DNA of 64,000 nt from Pedococcus dokdonensis (GTDB taxonomy: Bacteria > Actinomycetota > Actinomycetes > Actinomycetales > Dermatophilaceae): the NCBI RefSeq assembly GCF_900104525.1, contig NZ_LT629711.1:186001-250000 (forward strand), given 5' to 3'. Shown piece after piece: positions 42,026 through 53,100 of this stretch (within the stretch, counting starts at the first letter, position 1; each line of letters begins with the position of its first letter). The translations under genes were made by a program, and so were the position numbers. The notes beneath the pieces are model-generated. The model did no database searches, was not told the DNA's origin, and saw only the letters and a list, made by a program, of their open reading frames with translations.

Positions 42026-42326
42026 GCGGTGAGGTTCCTTCCTCGTATGCCGGGTGGCGCGCAGGTGCGCGGCGCCACGGGGGACTGACCGGAATACTGC
42101 CACTCAGAAAGGCGATGCGGGTCACACTCGCGTCACGACGGTGGTTTCGAGGTCGTCGCTGTGCCACGATGAACTCGCGGGTAACCCCCGCACGTTGCGT
42201 CTGAGAGGCCACACCCGGCTGTCGTTCGCGCGCGCGGATCGATCCGTGCGCGGTGTGCCCCACGCAGTTCTGCTCGGAGCGGGCTCCGCGAGCCGGCTCT
42301 TTCGACCCTTTCGAGGTGACTTGTCC
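42026..42326. other. Divergent intergenic region with palindrome
   Basis: A 301-base gap between the amino-acid transporter and malic enzyme genes. It contains CGGATCGATCCG (42235-42246), a perfect 12-base palindrome extendable to 24 bases with one mismatch pair (42229-42252), about 80 bases before the malic enzyme start, and a GTATGCC heptamer at 42045. No coding potential is convincing here and I cannot assign either promoter. Confidence 0.45.
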
Positions 42327-43484
42327 ATGTCCGCGTTCCCGTCGTACCCGCTGATCGACCCGTCCGACCCGGTCTTCCGGGCGCACGAGGGCGGCAAGCT
42401 CGGCGTGCACTCCACGCAGCCGCTGCGGGACCGAGCCGACCTCGCACTGCTCTACACGCCGGGCGTGGCGGACGTGTCGCGGGCCATCGCCCTGGACCCG
42501 AGCCTGGCGGCCCGCTACACGGCCCGGGCCAACACGGTCGCCGTCGTCACCGACGGGACGGCCGTGCTCGGGCTGGGCGACATCGGACCGCTGGCAGCGA
42601 TGCCCGTGATGGAGGGCAAGGCGGTGCTCTTCAAGCACTTCGGGGGCGTCGATGCGGTGCCGGTGTGCATGGAGTCGGGCACGGTCGAGGAGCTGGTCGA
42701 CGCGATCGCCCGGATCGCGCCGACGTACGGCGGCATCAACCTCGAGGACATCTCGGCGCCGCGGTGCTTCGAGATCGAGCGTCGGCTGCAGGAGCGCCTC
42801 GACATCCCGGTCTTCCACGACGACCAGCACGGCACCGCCGTGGTCGTCCTGGCCGGGCTCCTGAACGCGGCCACCGTGGTGCGCCGGCCACTGGAGTCGC
42901 TCCGCGTCGTCGTCTCGGGCGCCGGCGCCGCCGGCGTGGCGGTGACCAAGCTGCTGGCCCGCGCGGGCGTGGCCGACATCGTCGTGTGCGATTCCCGGGG
43001 CATCGTCTCGCCGGGTCGCGACGACCTCGCGGACCACAAGCGGCGGCTGGCCGCGACGACCAACCCGCGTGGCCTGGCCGGCTCGCTGTCCGACGCCCTG
43101 GCCTGCGCGGACGTCTTCGTGGGCGTGTCCGGCGGGCAGGTGCCGGAGGCGGACGTCGCCCGCATGGCCCCCGACGCCATCATCTTCGCGCTCGCGAACC
43201 CCACTCCCGAGGTGCATCCCGAGGTGGCGGCGAGGTATGCGGCGGTGGTCGCGACCGGGCGCTCCGACTTCCCGAACCAGATCAACAACGTGCTCGCGTT
43301 CCCGGGGATCTTCCGCGGCGCGCTCGACTCGGGCGCCGGCCAGGTGACCGAGCCGATGAAGATCGCCGCGGCCCAGGCCATCGCGCGCCTCGTCGAGCAC
43401 CCGACCGCCGACGAGATCGTGCCGAGCGTGTTCGCTCCCGGCGTGGCCGACGCCGTTGCCGAGGCGGTGTCGGCGCTCGCCTGA
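42327..43484 (+). CDS. NAD(P)-dependent malic enzyme
   Basis: A 385-residue short-form malic enzyme converting malate to pyruvate and CO2. [37 protein letters not shown] (with the catalytic Tyr region before it), [22 protein letters not shown] (metal ligands) and [16 protein letters not shown] (dinucleotide site) are present. Length matches the bacterial small type without a phosphotransacetylase tail. ATG 42327 follows GAGGTGA. It converges with rmlC three bases away. Confidence 0.93.
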   Translation: MSAFPSYPLIDPSDPVFRAHEGGKLGVHSTQPLRDRADLALLYTPGVADVSRAIALDPSLAARYTARANTVAVVTDGTAVLGLGDIGPLAAMPVMEGKAVLFKHFGGVDAVPVCMESGTVEELVDAIARIAPTYGGINLEDISAPRCFEIERRLQERLDIPVFHDDQHGTAVVVLAGLLNAATVVRRPLESLRVVVSGAGAAGVAVTKLLARAGVADIVVCDSRGIVSPGRDDLADHKRRLAATTNPRGLAGSLSDALACADVFVGVSGGQVPEADVARMAPDAIIFALANPTPEVHPEVAARYAAVVATGRSDFPNQINNVLAFPGIFRGALDSGAGQVTEPMKIAAAQAIARLVEHPTADEIVPSVFAPGVADAVAEAVSALA

Positions 43485-43487
43485 GGG

Positions 43488-44120
43488 TCAGGCCCGGTCG
43501 GGCGCCCGCTGGTCGCCGGAGCGCTCGCGCAGCTGGCGCGCGAGCGCCTGGCACGCGGCATACGTGGGCAGCAGACCCTGCTCGCGCGCCTCGGTGAGGC
43601 TGGGCGCGGCGGCGTCCTTGGGTGACAGCAGGGGCTCCAGGCCGTGCGGGAGGACCAGGCCGACCTCGGGGTCGAGAGGGTGGATGCCGTGCTCCCCGGA
43701 CGGGTTGTAGGCCGCGGTGCAGAGGTACATCGCCGTGGTGTCGTCCTCGAGCGCGACGAACGCGTGGCCGAGTCCCTCCGAGAGGTAGACCCCACGGCGG
43801 TCGACGGTGTCGAGGAGGACCGAGGTCCACTCGCCGAAGGTCGGTGAGCCGACCCGGATGTCGACGATGAAGTCGATCAGCGACCCGGACAGCGCGGTGA
43901 CGTACTTCGCCTGCGAGGGGGGCACGTCCGCGAAGTGGGTGCCGCGCACGGTGCCACGCGAGGAGACCGAGACGTTGGTCTGGACGATGTCCGGTCGGTG
44001 GCCCAGGTGCTCGGCGAGGAGGTCGCCACGGAACGACTCCAGGAAGACGCCCCGGTCGTCCGGGAACTGACGGGGGGTGATCTCGAACGCGCCCTCGACG
44101 GGCAGCGGGCGGACCTGCAC
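43488..44120 (-). CDS. rmlC: dTDP-4-dehydrorhamnose 3,5-epimerase family protein
   Basis: A 210-residue cupin of the RmlC family. [32 protein letters not shown] (catalytic His region), [32 protein letters not shown] and [18 protein letters not shown] are the family blocks. It makes dTDP-4-keto-L-rhamnose. GTG 44120 overlaps the rmlA stop (TAGTG) by one base. The extra C-terminal tail ([14 protein letters not shown]) is not conserved. Confidence 0.93.
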   Translation of the reverse strand: MQVRPLPVEGAFEITPRQFPDDRGVFLESFRGDLLAEHLGHRPDIVQTNVSVSSRGTVRGTHFADVPPSQAKYVTALSGSLIDFIVDIRVGSPTFGEWTSVLLDTVDRRGVYLSEGLGHAFVALEDDTTAMYLCTAAYNPSGEHGIHPLDPEVGLVLPHGLEPLLSPKDAAAPSLTEAREQGLLPTYAACQALARQLRERSGDQRAPDRA

Positions 44121-44995
44121 TAGCCCGCCCCCGCCTCGTCGAGCAGGCCCGCCAGGTAGTTGCCGTACCCGCTCTTGCGCAGGGCCTCGGCGAGCGCGGC
44201 GAACTCGGCGTCGCTGAGCCAGCCGTTGCGCCAGGCGATCTCCTCGATGCAGCCGATCTTCTGCCCCTGCCTGGCCTCGACCACGTGCACGAACTGCGCC
44301 GCGTCCATGAGGCCCTCGAAGGTGCCGGTGTCGAACCACGCCGTCCCGCGGGGGAGGACCGTGACGTTGAGGTCGCCACGGCGCAGGTAGGCGTCGTTGA
44401 TCCCGGTGATCTCCAGCTCGCCGCGCTCGCTCGGCTCGAGCTCGCGGGCGATCTGGACCACGTCGTTGTCGTAGAAGTAGAGGCCGGGGACGGCATACGA
44501 GGACTTGGGGTGCGCCGGCTTCTCCTCGATCGAGATGGCGCGCCCGTCCTCGGAGAACTCGACGACGCCGTAGGCCGAGGGCTCGGTCACGTGGTAGGCG
44601 AAGATCTGTCCGCCGGAGACCGTGGTGTTGGCGGCCAGTGAGGTGCCGAGGCCGGTGCCGTAGAAGATGTTGTCGCCGAGCACGAGGGCGACCGAGTCGG
44701 CACCGATGAAGTCGGCGCCGATGATGAACGCCTGGGCCAGGCCGTCCGGGCTCGGCTGCACGGCGAAGGTGAGCTCGATGCCCCAACGGGAACCATCGCC
44801 GAGCAGGCGCTGGAACTGGCCCTGGTCCTCGGGGGTCGTGATGACCAGGACCTCGCGGATCCCGGCCATCATCAGCGTCGAGAGCGGGTAGTAGATCATC
44901 GGCTTGTCGTAGACCGGCATGAGCTGCTTGCTGATGCCGAGCGTGATCGGGTGCAGCCGCGTGCCCGAACCCCCCGCCAGGATGATGCCCTTCAT
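44120..44995 (-). CDS. rmlA: Glucose-1-phosphate thymidylyltransferase
   Basis: A 291-residue nucleotidyltransferase starting the dTDP-rhamnose pathway from glucose-1-phosphate and d[23 protein letters not shown] is the nucleotide-binding start; [33 protein letters not shown] and [22 protein letters not shown] are diagnostic. ATG 44995 has a TAGGGT box eight bases upstream on the minus strand. It is divergent from rmlB. Confidence 0.95.
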   Translation of the reverse strand: MKGIILAGGSGTRLHPITLGISKQLMPVYDKPMIYYPLSTLMMAGIREVLVITTPEDQGQFQRLLGDGSRWGIELTFAVQPSPDGLAQAFIIGADFIGADSVALVLGDNIFYGTGLGTSLAANTTVSGGQIFAYHVTEPSAYGVVEFSEDGRAISIEEKPAHPKSSYAVPGLYFYDNDVVQIARELEPSERGELEITGINDAYLRRGDLNVTVLPRGTAWFDTGTFEGLMDAAQFVHVVEARQGQKIGCIEEIAWRNGWLSDAEFAALAEALRKSGYGNYLAGLLDEAGAG

Positions 44996-45003
44996 GGGGC
45001 ACG

Positions 45004-46055
<1,052 letters not shown>

Positions 46056-46056
<1 letters not shown>

Positions 46057-46928
46057 TGACCCGGTGGCTGGTCACCGGTGCAGGGGGCATGCTCGGCCTC
46101 GACCTGCAGGTGACCCTGGCGCTCGCGGGCGTCGACGAGGACGACGTGACCGCCCTGACCCGTGACGACCTCGACGTCACCGACCCCGAGGCGGTGCGCG
46201 ACGCCGTCCGGGGCCACGACGTGGTCGTCAACTGCGCGGCATACACGGCGGTGGACGCAGCCGAAAGCCATGAGGGGCAAGCCTTTTCGGTGAACGCGGT
46301 CGGCGCCGCCAACGTCGCCGACGCCTGCCGCACGAGCGGTGCCCGACTGGTGCACCTGTCCACGGACTACGTCTTCGCCGGTGACGCGGACGAGCCGTAC
46401 GCCGAGGACGCGGCACTCGTGCCGTTGTCCGCCTATGGACGCACCAAGGCGGCGGGGGAGTGGGCCGTGCAGGCTCGCTGCCCGCAGGCCTGGATCGTCC
46501 GGACGGCCTGGCTCTACGGCGCGGCCGGCCCGAACTTCGTCAAGACGATGGCGGCGCTCGCGCAGCGGCACGACACCCTCGACGTCGTCGACGACCAGCG
46601 CGGCCAGCCGACGTGGACCATGGACGTGGCCAGGGCGGTCCTGCGCGTGGTGGACGGGTCCGCTCCGTTCGGGGTGTGGCACGCGACCAGCCAGGGTGAC
46701 ACCACGAAGTACGGCCTCACCCGCGAGATCTTCCGGCTGCTCGGGCTCGACCCCGACCGGGTGCGGCCCACCACGAGTGACGCCTTCCCGCTGCCCGCTC
46801 CTCGACCTGCCTACAGCGTGCTGGGCCACGACGCGTGGCGGATGGCGCGGCTGCCCCTGCTGCCGCGCTGGGAGGCCAGCCTCGCCGAGTCGATCGAGGA
46901 CGTCGTCGCCGAACCGCCCACCAGCTGA
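46056..46928 (+). CDS. rmlD: dTDP-4-dehydrorhamnose reductase
   Basis: A 290-residue SDR enzyme completing dTDP-L-rhamnose. WLVTGAGGMLGLDLQ binds NADPH, VNCAAYTAVDAAESHEGQAF and HLSTDYVFAGDADEPYAED are typical, and YGRTKAAGEWAV has the active Tyr-x3-Lys. Rhamnose is needed for surface polysaccharide and, in actinobacteria with linked wall polymers, for cell-wall linkage. It is coupled to rmlB. Confidence 0.95.
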
Positions 46929-47014
46929 GCCGCACCTGACCCCGCGGTGAACGGACGGCGACGCACGGCCGGTCACCTTGCAGTCGGGGGGTCGAGTGGT
47001 CGAGAGTGGCCGCC

Positions 47015-47644
47015 ATGGCTACTGAGACCCAGCGCACCTCCCAAGAAGACCTGTGGGCCGGCGAGTTCGGCGAGGCATACATCGACCGCAACCGCGGCGT
47101 CGACCTCGTCGGCAGCAACACCGAGCTGTTCCGCAAGGTGCTCGCGCACACCGACGGCGTGGGGAGCGTGCTGGAGCTCGGCTGCAACATCGGCAACAAC
47201 CTCCGGGCCCTGCGGGACCTGCTCCCCGAAGCGCAGCTGCACGCGGTCGAGATCAACGCCCAGGCCGCGGCCGAGGTGGAGGCCTGGGGCGGCGCGACCG
47301 TCGAGGTCGGGTCGATCCTCGACTTCGAGCCCGCGCAGACCTGGGACCTCACCTTCACCAAGGGCGTGCTCATCCACATCAACCCCGACCGTGTCGCCGA
47401 CGTGTATGCCGCCCTGGTGCGTTCGTCGAACCGCTACGTCATGGTCTGCGAGTACTTCAACCCGGTGCCGGTCGAGGTCTCCTACCGGGGGCACGAGGGT
47501 GCGCTGTTCAAGCGCGACTTCGCCGGCGAGATGCTCGACGCCTTCCCCGAGCTGCGGCTGGTGGACTACGGCTTCACCTACCACCGCGACCCGCAGTTCC
47601 CCCTGGATGACTCCACGTGGTTCCTGATGGAGAAGCAGGGCTGA
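47015..47644 (+). CDS. SAM methyltransferase, pseudaminic-acid-biosynthesis-associated type
   Basis: A 209-residue class I methyltransferase. VLELGCNIGNNLRALRDLLP binds SAM and HAVEINAQAAAEV is motif II. TFTKGVLIHINPDRVADVY and VMVCEYFNPVPVEVSYRGHE are diagnostic of the small family annotated as pseudaminic-acid-associated methylases. No pseudaminic acid genes are present in the window; neighbours are dTDP-rhamnose genes, so it may modify a surface sugar. ATG 47015 preferred; GTG 47006 is an alternative. No ribosome site stands out. Confidence 0.8.
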   Translation: MATETQRTSQEDLWAGEFGEAYIDRNRGVDLVGSNTELFRKVLAHTDGVGSVLELGCNIGNNLRALRDLLPEAQLHAVEINAQAAAEVEAWGGATVEVGSILDFEPAQTWDLTFTKGVLIHINPDRVADVYAALVRSSNRYVMVCEYFNPVPVEVSYRGHEGALFKRDFAGEMLDAFPELRLVDYGFTYHRDPQFPLDDSTWFLMEKQG

Positions 47645-47668
47645 GCCGGCCGCGCCCGCCCCGACGGC

Positions 47669-47674
47669 TAGGGT
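47669..47674 (+). promoter_or_regulatory. Leaderless -10 box for the quinone-oxidoreductase-like gene
   Basis: TAGGGT ends six bases before ATG 47681, in a 36-base intergenic gap with no Shine-Dalgarno. Confidence 0.5.
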
Positions 47675-47680
47675 CGGGGC

Positions 47681-48652
47681 ATGCTCGCCGTCTACGCCGC
47701 ACGCCAGTCCGCTGACGACCCGCTGTCCGGTCTCGAGGTCGGTGAGCGTCCCGAACCCACCCCGCGTGCGGGGTGGACGACGGTCTCGTTGCGGACCGCG
47801 GGACTCAACCACCACGACGTCTGGTCGCTGCGTGGCGTGGGTCTGCCCGCCGACCGGCTGCCGATGATCCTCGGCTGTGACGGGGCCGGCGTCGACGAGG
47901 ACGGCAACGAGGTGATCATCCACGCGGTCGTGCCCAGCGAAGGGTGGCGCGGTGACGAGACCCTCGACCCGCGGCGCACCCTGCTCTCCGAGCTGCACGA
48001 CGGCACCCTCGCCGAGAAGGTCTCGGTGCCCACCGCCAACCTGGTGCCCAAGCCGGAGGGGCTGTCGTGGGAGCACGCAGCCTGCCTGTCGACCGCCTGG
48101 CTCACGGCCTACCGGATGCTGTTCTCCAACGCCGGTCTGACGCCCGGGGCCACCGTGCTGGTGCAAGGCGCCGGCGGGGGAGTGGCCACCGCGCTGGTGC
48201 AGCTCGGGTCGGCCGCGGGCTACCGGATGTGGGTCACCAGCCGTGACGAGGACAAGGGTCGGCGGGCCGTCGGGATCGGGGCCGACCGGGCCTTCGGCGA
48301 CGGCGAGCGGCTGCCCGAGCGGGTCGACGCCGTCATGGAGACGGTCGGGGCCGCCACCTGGTCGCACTCGGTCAACTCGCTCAAGCCCGGCGGCACCATC
48401 GTCATCTCCGGGGCGACCTCGGGCGACGCCCCGAGCAAGGCCGAGCTGACCAAGATCTTCTTCAGGCAGCTGCGCGTGGTCGGCTCCACGATGGGCAGCC
48501 GCGAGGAGCTGGAGCGCCTGGCCCAGCTGGTGGTCCAGCAGCAGATCGAACCGGTCATCGACACGACCCTGCCGCTGGCCGAGGCTCGCGAGGGTTTCGC
48601 GCGGATGGCGGCCGGTGAGCTGTTCGGGAAGGTCGTCTTCACCGTCTCGTGA
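47681..48652 (+). CDS. Zinc-free medium-chain dehydrogenase, quinone oxidoreductase type
   Basis: A 323-residue MDR-family NADPH oxidoreductase. LRTAGLNHHDVWSLRGVG and PMILGCDGAGVDEDGNEVI form the catalytic fold. VLVQGAGGGVATALVQLGSA is the NADPH-binding turn (GxGxxG variant), and IVISGATSGD with GSTMGSREELERLAQLV complete the pattern. The structural-zinc Cys cluster is missing, so it belongs to the quinone-reductase branch. Substrate unknown. Confidence 0.88.
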   Translation: MLAVYAARQSADDPLSGLEVGERPEPTPRAGWTTVSLRTAGLNHHDVWSLRGVGLPADRLPMILGCDGAGVDEDGNEVIIHAVVPSEGWRGDETLDPRRTLLSELHDGTLAEKVSVPTANLVPKPEGLSWEHAACLSTAWLTAYRMLFSNAGLTPGATVLVQGAGGGVATALVQLGSAAGYRMWVTSRDEDKGRRAVGIGADRAFGDGERLPERVDAVMETVGAATWSHSVNSLKPGGTIVISGATSGDAPSKAELTKIFFRQLRVVGSTMGSREELERLAQLVVQQQIEPVIDTTLPLAEAREGFARMAAGELFGKVVFTVS

Positions 48653-48670
48653 GCGCCGGGGCCGGTCGGC

Positions 48671-49201
48671 TCAGAGCAGCGAGACGACCAGCCACACGAT
48701 CCCCGCGACCGCGAGGATGGCCACCGTGGCGCCCGCGAAGATCACCGCGCCCTTCTGGGTGCCGCCCATCTTCTCGTCCCACCCCTGCTGCTTCGCGACG
48801 TCGCGAACCAGGTCGCGACCGGCCGTGGCGTCGAACGAGTAGTCGACGACCTGGCCCACCTCGCCGGTCTTGAGGTCGACGCCCAACTCCTTCTTGAACG
48901 ACTTCTCGTAGACCCGACCCCGCTGGGTCGAGCCCGATGCCTGGAGCCGTGGGGACGAGCCGCCACCGCTCCACGAGAAGGTGTTGCTCACGTCGGTGAT
49001 CGTCATCGACTGGTTCGACTCGTTGAGCGCGACCTTGTGGGTGAAGACCTTCTTGAGGCCGTGCGCCTTGAAGACGGCGAGCCACTGCGCGTCGGCGACG
49101 TCGATGGTCAGGTCGAAACCCTGCGGCGTCTCGCGCACGGCATACGGGGTGCCGGCGGCGGCGGCGCGCACGGCGGAGATCAGTTCGGTGGACGTGCCCA
49201 T
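48671..49201 (-). CDS. Hypothetical C-terminally anchored membrane protein
   Basis: A 176-residue unrecognised protein. Residues 1-145 are soluble (start MGTSTELISAVRAAAAGTPY, then GFDLTIDVADAQWLAVFKAH) with two predicted alpha/beta segments. A single helix (about 150-174, KGAVIFAGATVAILAVAGI) lies at the C-terminus, so it is tail-anchored with the bulk in the cytoplasm. No signal peptide or cysteine. Its 5' region is a 16-bp tandem repeat. Confidence 0.65.
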   Translation of the reverse strand: MGTSTELISAVRAAAAGTPYAVRETPQGFDLTIDVADAQWLAVFKAHGLKKVFTHKVALNESNQSMTITDVSNTFSWSGGGSSPRLQASGSTQRGRVYEKSFKKELGVDLKTGEVGQVVDYSFDATAGRDLVRDVAKQQGWDEKMGGTQKGAVIFAGATVAILAVAGIVWLVVSLL

Positions 49202-49214
49202 CGAGGGCCCCCCT

Positions 49215-49300
49215 CGGTGTCGGTTCGGTTCGGTGTCGGTTCGGTTCGGTGTCGGTTCGGTTCGGTGTCGGTTCGGTTGTCGGTGTCGGTTCGGTGTCGG
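49215..49300. repeat. 16-bp tandem repeat upstream of the tail-anchored protein gene
   Basis: CGGTGTCGGTTCGGTT is repeated perfectly four times (49215-49278), then continues as degenerate pieces to about 49300. The unit itself contains CGGT-like sub-repeats. It lies between the 3' end of the SGNH hydrolase gene and the start of the next minus-strand gene, 14 bases from the latter's ATG. Confidence 0.9.
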
Positions 49301-49951
49301 TCAGCTCGGCGAGATCTGCAGCCAGTCGTACCAGCCGTTGTGCAGGACCAGCCAGGCGATCAGGCCGTAGCCCGCCTGGCCCGGGTGGTGTGCCAGGCGA
49401 CTGGCCGCCAGGTCACTCTGCCACTGCTCGTGCCCCAGCAGGGGCCGGAAGCAGTCGACGAACGGCACCCCACGCCGCGAGCACACGTCGGCCTGGGCCT
49501 CCACGAGCACGTCGAGCTTGCCGTTCAGCTCGTCGTCGTCGGTGGGGGTGGGGCTCACCACGAAGGTGCCGATGCCGGCGCTGGCGGCGTCGTCGAGGAT
49601 GTTGGCGAGGTTGAGCCGGTGCCGGGCCAGCGTCACCCCGGTCGCCGCGTCGTTCCCGCCCACCGACACCACGAGCCGCTTCTCGGCCCGGCCGCGCCAT
49701 CGGGGCGCGCACTCGTCCTTCCAGCGGCCGAGGACGTCGGCCGTCGTGTCGCCTCGAACGCCGAGGTTGTAGGCGGTCAGCTCGAGGTCGGCGCTGTGCG
49801 TGCGGCCCACGACCCGCGAGACCCAGCCCTGACCCTTGGGGTCGCCGACCCCGGCCACCATCGAGGCGCCGACGAAGACGAGGCCCACGTCGCGGGGTCC
49901 GTCGGACGCGACCTGGAACTCGGCGCTCGGGGTGAAGGTCGGCTCGCTCAC
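49301..49951 (-). CDS. SGNH/GDSL-family hydrolase
   Basis: A 216-residue esterase-like hydrolase. LVFVGASMVAGVGD contains the nucleophile Ser (GAS in place of GDS), NLGVRGDTTADVLGRW the conserved Gly, VSVGGNDAATG the Asn block, and LAHHPGQAGYGLIA the catalytic His near the C-terminus with Asp three to four residues before. No signal peptide, so it acts in the cytoplasm. Substrate unknown. It lies three bases after the DUF6104 gene and probably shares its transcript. Confidence 0.88.
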   Translation of the reverse strand: MSEPTFTPSAEFQVASDGPRDVGLVFVGASMVAGVGDPKGQGWVSRVVGRTHSADLELTAYNLGVRGDTTADVLGRWKDECAPRWRGRAEKRLVVSVGGNDAATGVTLARHRLNLANILDDAASAGIGTFVVSPTPTDDDELNGKLDVLVEAQADVCSRRGVPFVDCFRPLLGHEQWQSDLAASRLAHHPGQAGYGLIAWLVLHNGWYDWLQISPS

Positions 49952-49954
49952 GCG

Positions 49955-50131
49955 TCAGTCCTCATCGTCGTCGAGCCGGGCCAGCCAGGTGGCCAGCCGC
50001 TCGACGGGGGTCTCGAAGTCGGGGTTCAGGTCGACGAACGTGCGCAGCTGGTCGGCCAGCCACTCGAAGGAGACCTCCTCGTCGCCCCGGCGGGCGGCGA
50101 GCTCCTCGATGCCACGGTCGGTGAAGTACAC
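49955..50131 (-). CDS. DUF6104 family small protein
   Basis: A 58-residue acidic protein with the family opening (V)YFTDRGIEELAARRGDEEV and FEWLADQLRTFVDLNPDFE. I chose GTG 50131 because the family consistently begins with YFTDRG; the reading can be extended to 50176 without support. It is widespread in actinobacteria next to kgd or hydrolase genes, and its function is not established. It ends four bases before the SGNH hydrolase start. Confidence 0.85.
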   Translation of the reverse strand: MYFTDRGIEELAARRGDEEVSFEWLADQLRTFVDLNPDFETPVERLATWLARLDDDED

Positions 50132-50149
50132 GTCTGCAAGGTTAACGAA

Positions 50150-50186
50150 GGTATGCCGCGTGGCTGAGCCAGCCACGCGGCATACC
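50150..50186. terminator. Perfect 16-bp hairpin after kgd
   Basis: Arms 50150-50165 and 50171-50186 pair without error around GAGCC, 12 bases past the kgd stop on the minus strand. The arm ends GGTATGCCGCG/CGCGGCATACC are identical to those of the hairpin at 54304. Confidence 0.75.
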
Positions 50187-50198
50187 GTCGTGCGTTGG

Positions 50199-53100
50199 TC
50201 AGCGGGCGAAGGCCGCCGCGATGAGCTCGGCCTGCTGCTCGGCGTGCCGCTTGCTCGAACCGGTCGCCGGTGAGGCCGAGGCCTTGCGCGACACGATCCG
50301 CAGCGGGCGCGTCTCGCCGAGGTCGGCCAGACCCTGCGGCAGGTTCATCGCCACGAACGGCCAGGCGCCCTGGTTGGCGGGCTCGTCCTGCACCCAGACG
50401 ACCTCGGCCCCGGGGTACTTGGCGAGCTCGGCCGCGATCTCCTGCGCCGGGATCGGCGCGAGCTGCTCGACCCGGACGATCGCGGTGCTGGTGTCGCCGG
50501 CCTTCTCGCGGGCGGCCTCGAGGTCGTAGACGACCTTCCCGCTCGCCAGCAGGACCCGGGTCACGCCGGCGTCGTCGAACGACGCGCGATCGGGCAGGAC
50601 CGGGCGGAAGGTGCCCTCGGTGAACTCCTGCGGCATGCTGCTCGCCGCCTTCAGGCGCAGCATCGACTTCGGGGTGAAGACGATCAGCGGCCGGCGCGGG
50701 CGCGCGTAGGCCTGGCGGCGCAGCAGGTGGAAGTAGCTCGCCGGGGTCGACGGGGAGGCGACCGTCATGTTGTCCTCGGCGCACATCTGCAGGAAGCGCT
50801 CGATGCGGGCCGAGGAGTGGTCCGGTCCCTGGCCCTCGTAGCCGTGCGGCAGCAGCAGCACGACCGACGAGCGCTGGCCCCACTTCTGCTCGGAGGAGCT
50901 GATGAACTCGTCGACGATCGTCTGGGCGCCGTTGAAGAAGTCGCCGAACTGTGCCTCCCACAGCACCAGGGCGTCGGGCCGCTCGACCGAGTAGCCGTAC
51001 TCGAAGCCCATCGCCGCGAACTCGGACAGCAGGGAGTCGTAGACCCAGAACCGGGCCTGGCCCTCGCCGAGGTAGAGCAGCGGGGTCCACTCCTCGGCCG
51101 TGTGCTTGTCGATCAGCACCGCGTGGCGCTGGACGAACGTGCCCCGTCGGCTGTCCTGGCCGGCCAGGCGCACCGGGGTGCCCTCCATGAGGAGCGAGCC
51201 GAAGGCGAGCAGCTCGCCGGTGGCCCAGTCGATGCCACCGTCGCGGGTGGACTGGGCGCGCTTCTCCATGGCCTGCAACAGCTTCGGGTGCACCGTGAAG
51301 CCCTTGGGGGGGTTCACGAAGGCGTCGCCGATGTGCTGGAGCTGGTCGGCGGGGATGGCGGTCTGGTCCGCGGACCGGGTGGCCTGGTCGGTCGACTGGG
51401 CGGTCGGCGGCTCGAGTCCCGAGTGGCCCTCGGCGTCGGTGCCGGCCAGGGTCGCGTCGGCCCGGTCGCCGGGTGTCGGGTCCTTCAGCGCCGCCTTGGT
51501 CTCGACGAAGACCCGCTCGAGCTGCTGCTGGTAGTCGCGCAGCGCCGCCTCGGCGTCCTCCTGGCTGATGTCGCCGCGTCCGATCAGGGACTCGGTGTAG
51601 AGCTTGCGGACCGAGCGCTTGGCCTCGATGAGGTTGTACATCAGTGGCTGGGTCATCGACGGGTCGTCGCCCTCGTTGTGCCCACGGCGCCGGTAGCAGA
51701 CCATGTCGATGACGACGTCCTTGTTGAACGTCTGGCGGAACTCGTAGGCGAGCTCGGCCACCCGGACGCAGGCCTCGGGGTCGTCCCCGTTCACGTGGAA
51801 GATCGGCGCCTGGATCATCCGGGCCACGTCGGTCGAGTAGGTCGAGGAGCGGCTGGCGCTCGGCGACGTGGTGAAGCCGACCTGGTTGTTGATGACCACG
51901 TGGATCGTGCCGCCCGTGCGGTAACCCCGCAGCTGCGACAGGTTGAGGGTCTCGGCCACCACACCCTGGCCCGCGAACGCGGCGTCACCGTGCATCAGCA
52001 GTGGGAGCACCGTGAAGTCCTCGCCCGCGAGGTCGAGCCGGTCCTGCTTGGCCCGGGTGATGCCCTCGAGCACCGGGTTGACGGCCTCCAGGTGCGACGG
52101 GTTGGCCGCGAGGTAGACCTTGGTCTTGCTGCCGTCCTCGGCGACGAACTCACCCTCGGTGCCGAGGTGGTACTTCACGTCGCCCGATCCCTGCACCGAC
52201 TTGGGGTCCTGCTTGCCCTCGAACTCGCGGAAGATCTGGCCGTAGGACTTGCCGGCGATGTTGGCGAGCACGTTGAGGCGCCCGCGGTGCGGCATGCCGA
52301 TACACACCTCGTCCATGTCGTCGGCGGCGGCGCGGCACAGGATGCGGTCGAGCAGCGCGATGACCGACTCGCCACCCTCGAGGCTGAACCGCTTCTGCCC
52401 CACGAACTTGGTCTGGAGGAACGTCTCGAACGCCTCGGCGGCGTTGAGCCGGCGCAGGATCCGCAGCTGCTCCTCGGGGCCGGGCTTGGCGTAGCCGACC
52501 TCGATCTTGGCCTGCAGCCAGCGACGCTGCTCGGGGTCCTGGATGTGCATGTACTCGGTGCCGATGGTGCGGCAGTAGGAGTCACGCAGGATGCCGAGGA
52601 TCTTGCGCAGGCGCAGCATCGGTGCCCCGCCGAACCCGCCGGTGGCGAAGTCGCGCTCGAGGTCCCAGAGGGTCAGCCCGTGGGACGTGACGTCGAGGTC
52701 GGGGTGGCGGCGCTGGCGGTACTCCAGCGGGTCGGTGTCGGCCATCAGGTGGCCGCGCACGCGGTAGGCGTGGATGAGCTCCTGAACGCGAGCCGTCTTG
52801 TTGACGTCGTCGTCGTGGTGCGCCGAGATGTCCTGGACCCAGCGGACCGGCTCGTAGGGCAGGCGCAGGCTCTCGAAGATCTCGTCGTAGAAGCCGTTCT
52901 CGCCGAGCAGCAGCTGGTGGACGATCCGCAGGAAGTCACCGGACTGCGCACCCTGGATGATGCGGTGGTCGTAGGTGCTGGTCAGCGTGAGGATCTTCGA
53001 GACGGCGTTGCGGTTGAGGGTCTCCTGGCTCGCGCCCTGCCACTCGGCCGGGTACTCCAGCGCCCCGACGCCGATGATGGCGCCCTGACCGGCCATCAGG

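Noticed and set aside
37318..42185. Shared word ACTCGCGGGTAAC at 37318-37330 and 42173-42185
   Set aside because: Thirteen identical bases in two intergenic regions, but only two copies with different surroundings; not enough to call a regulatory or repeat element.
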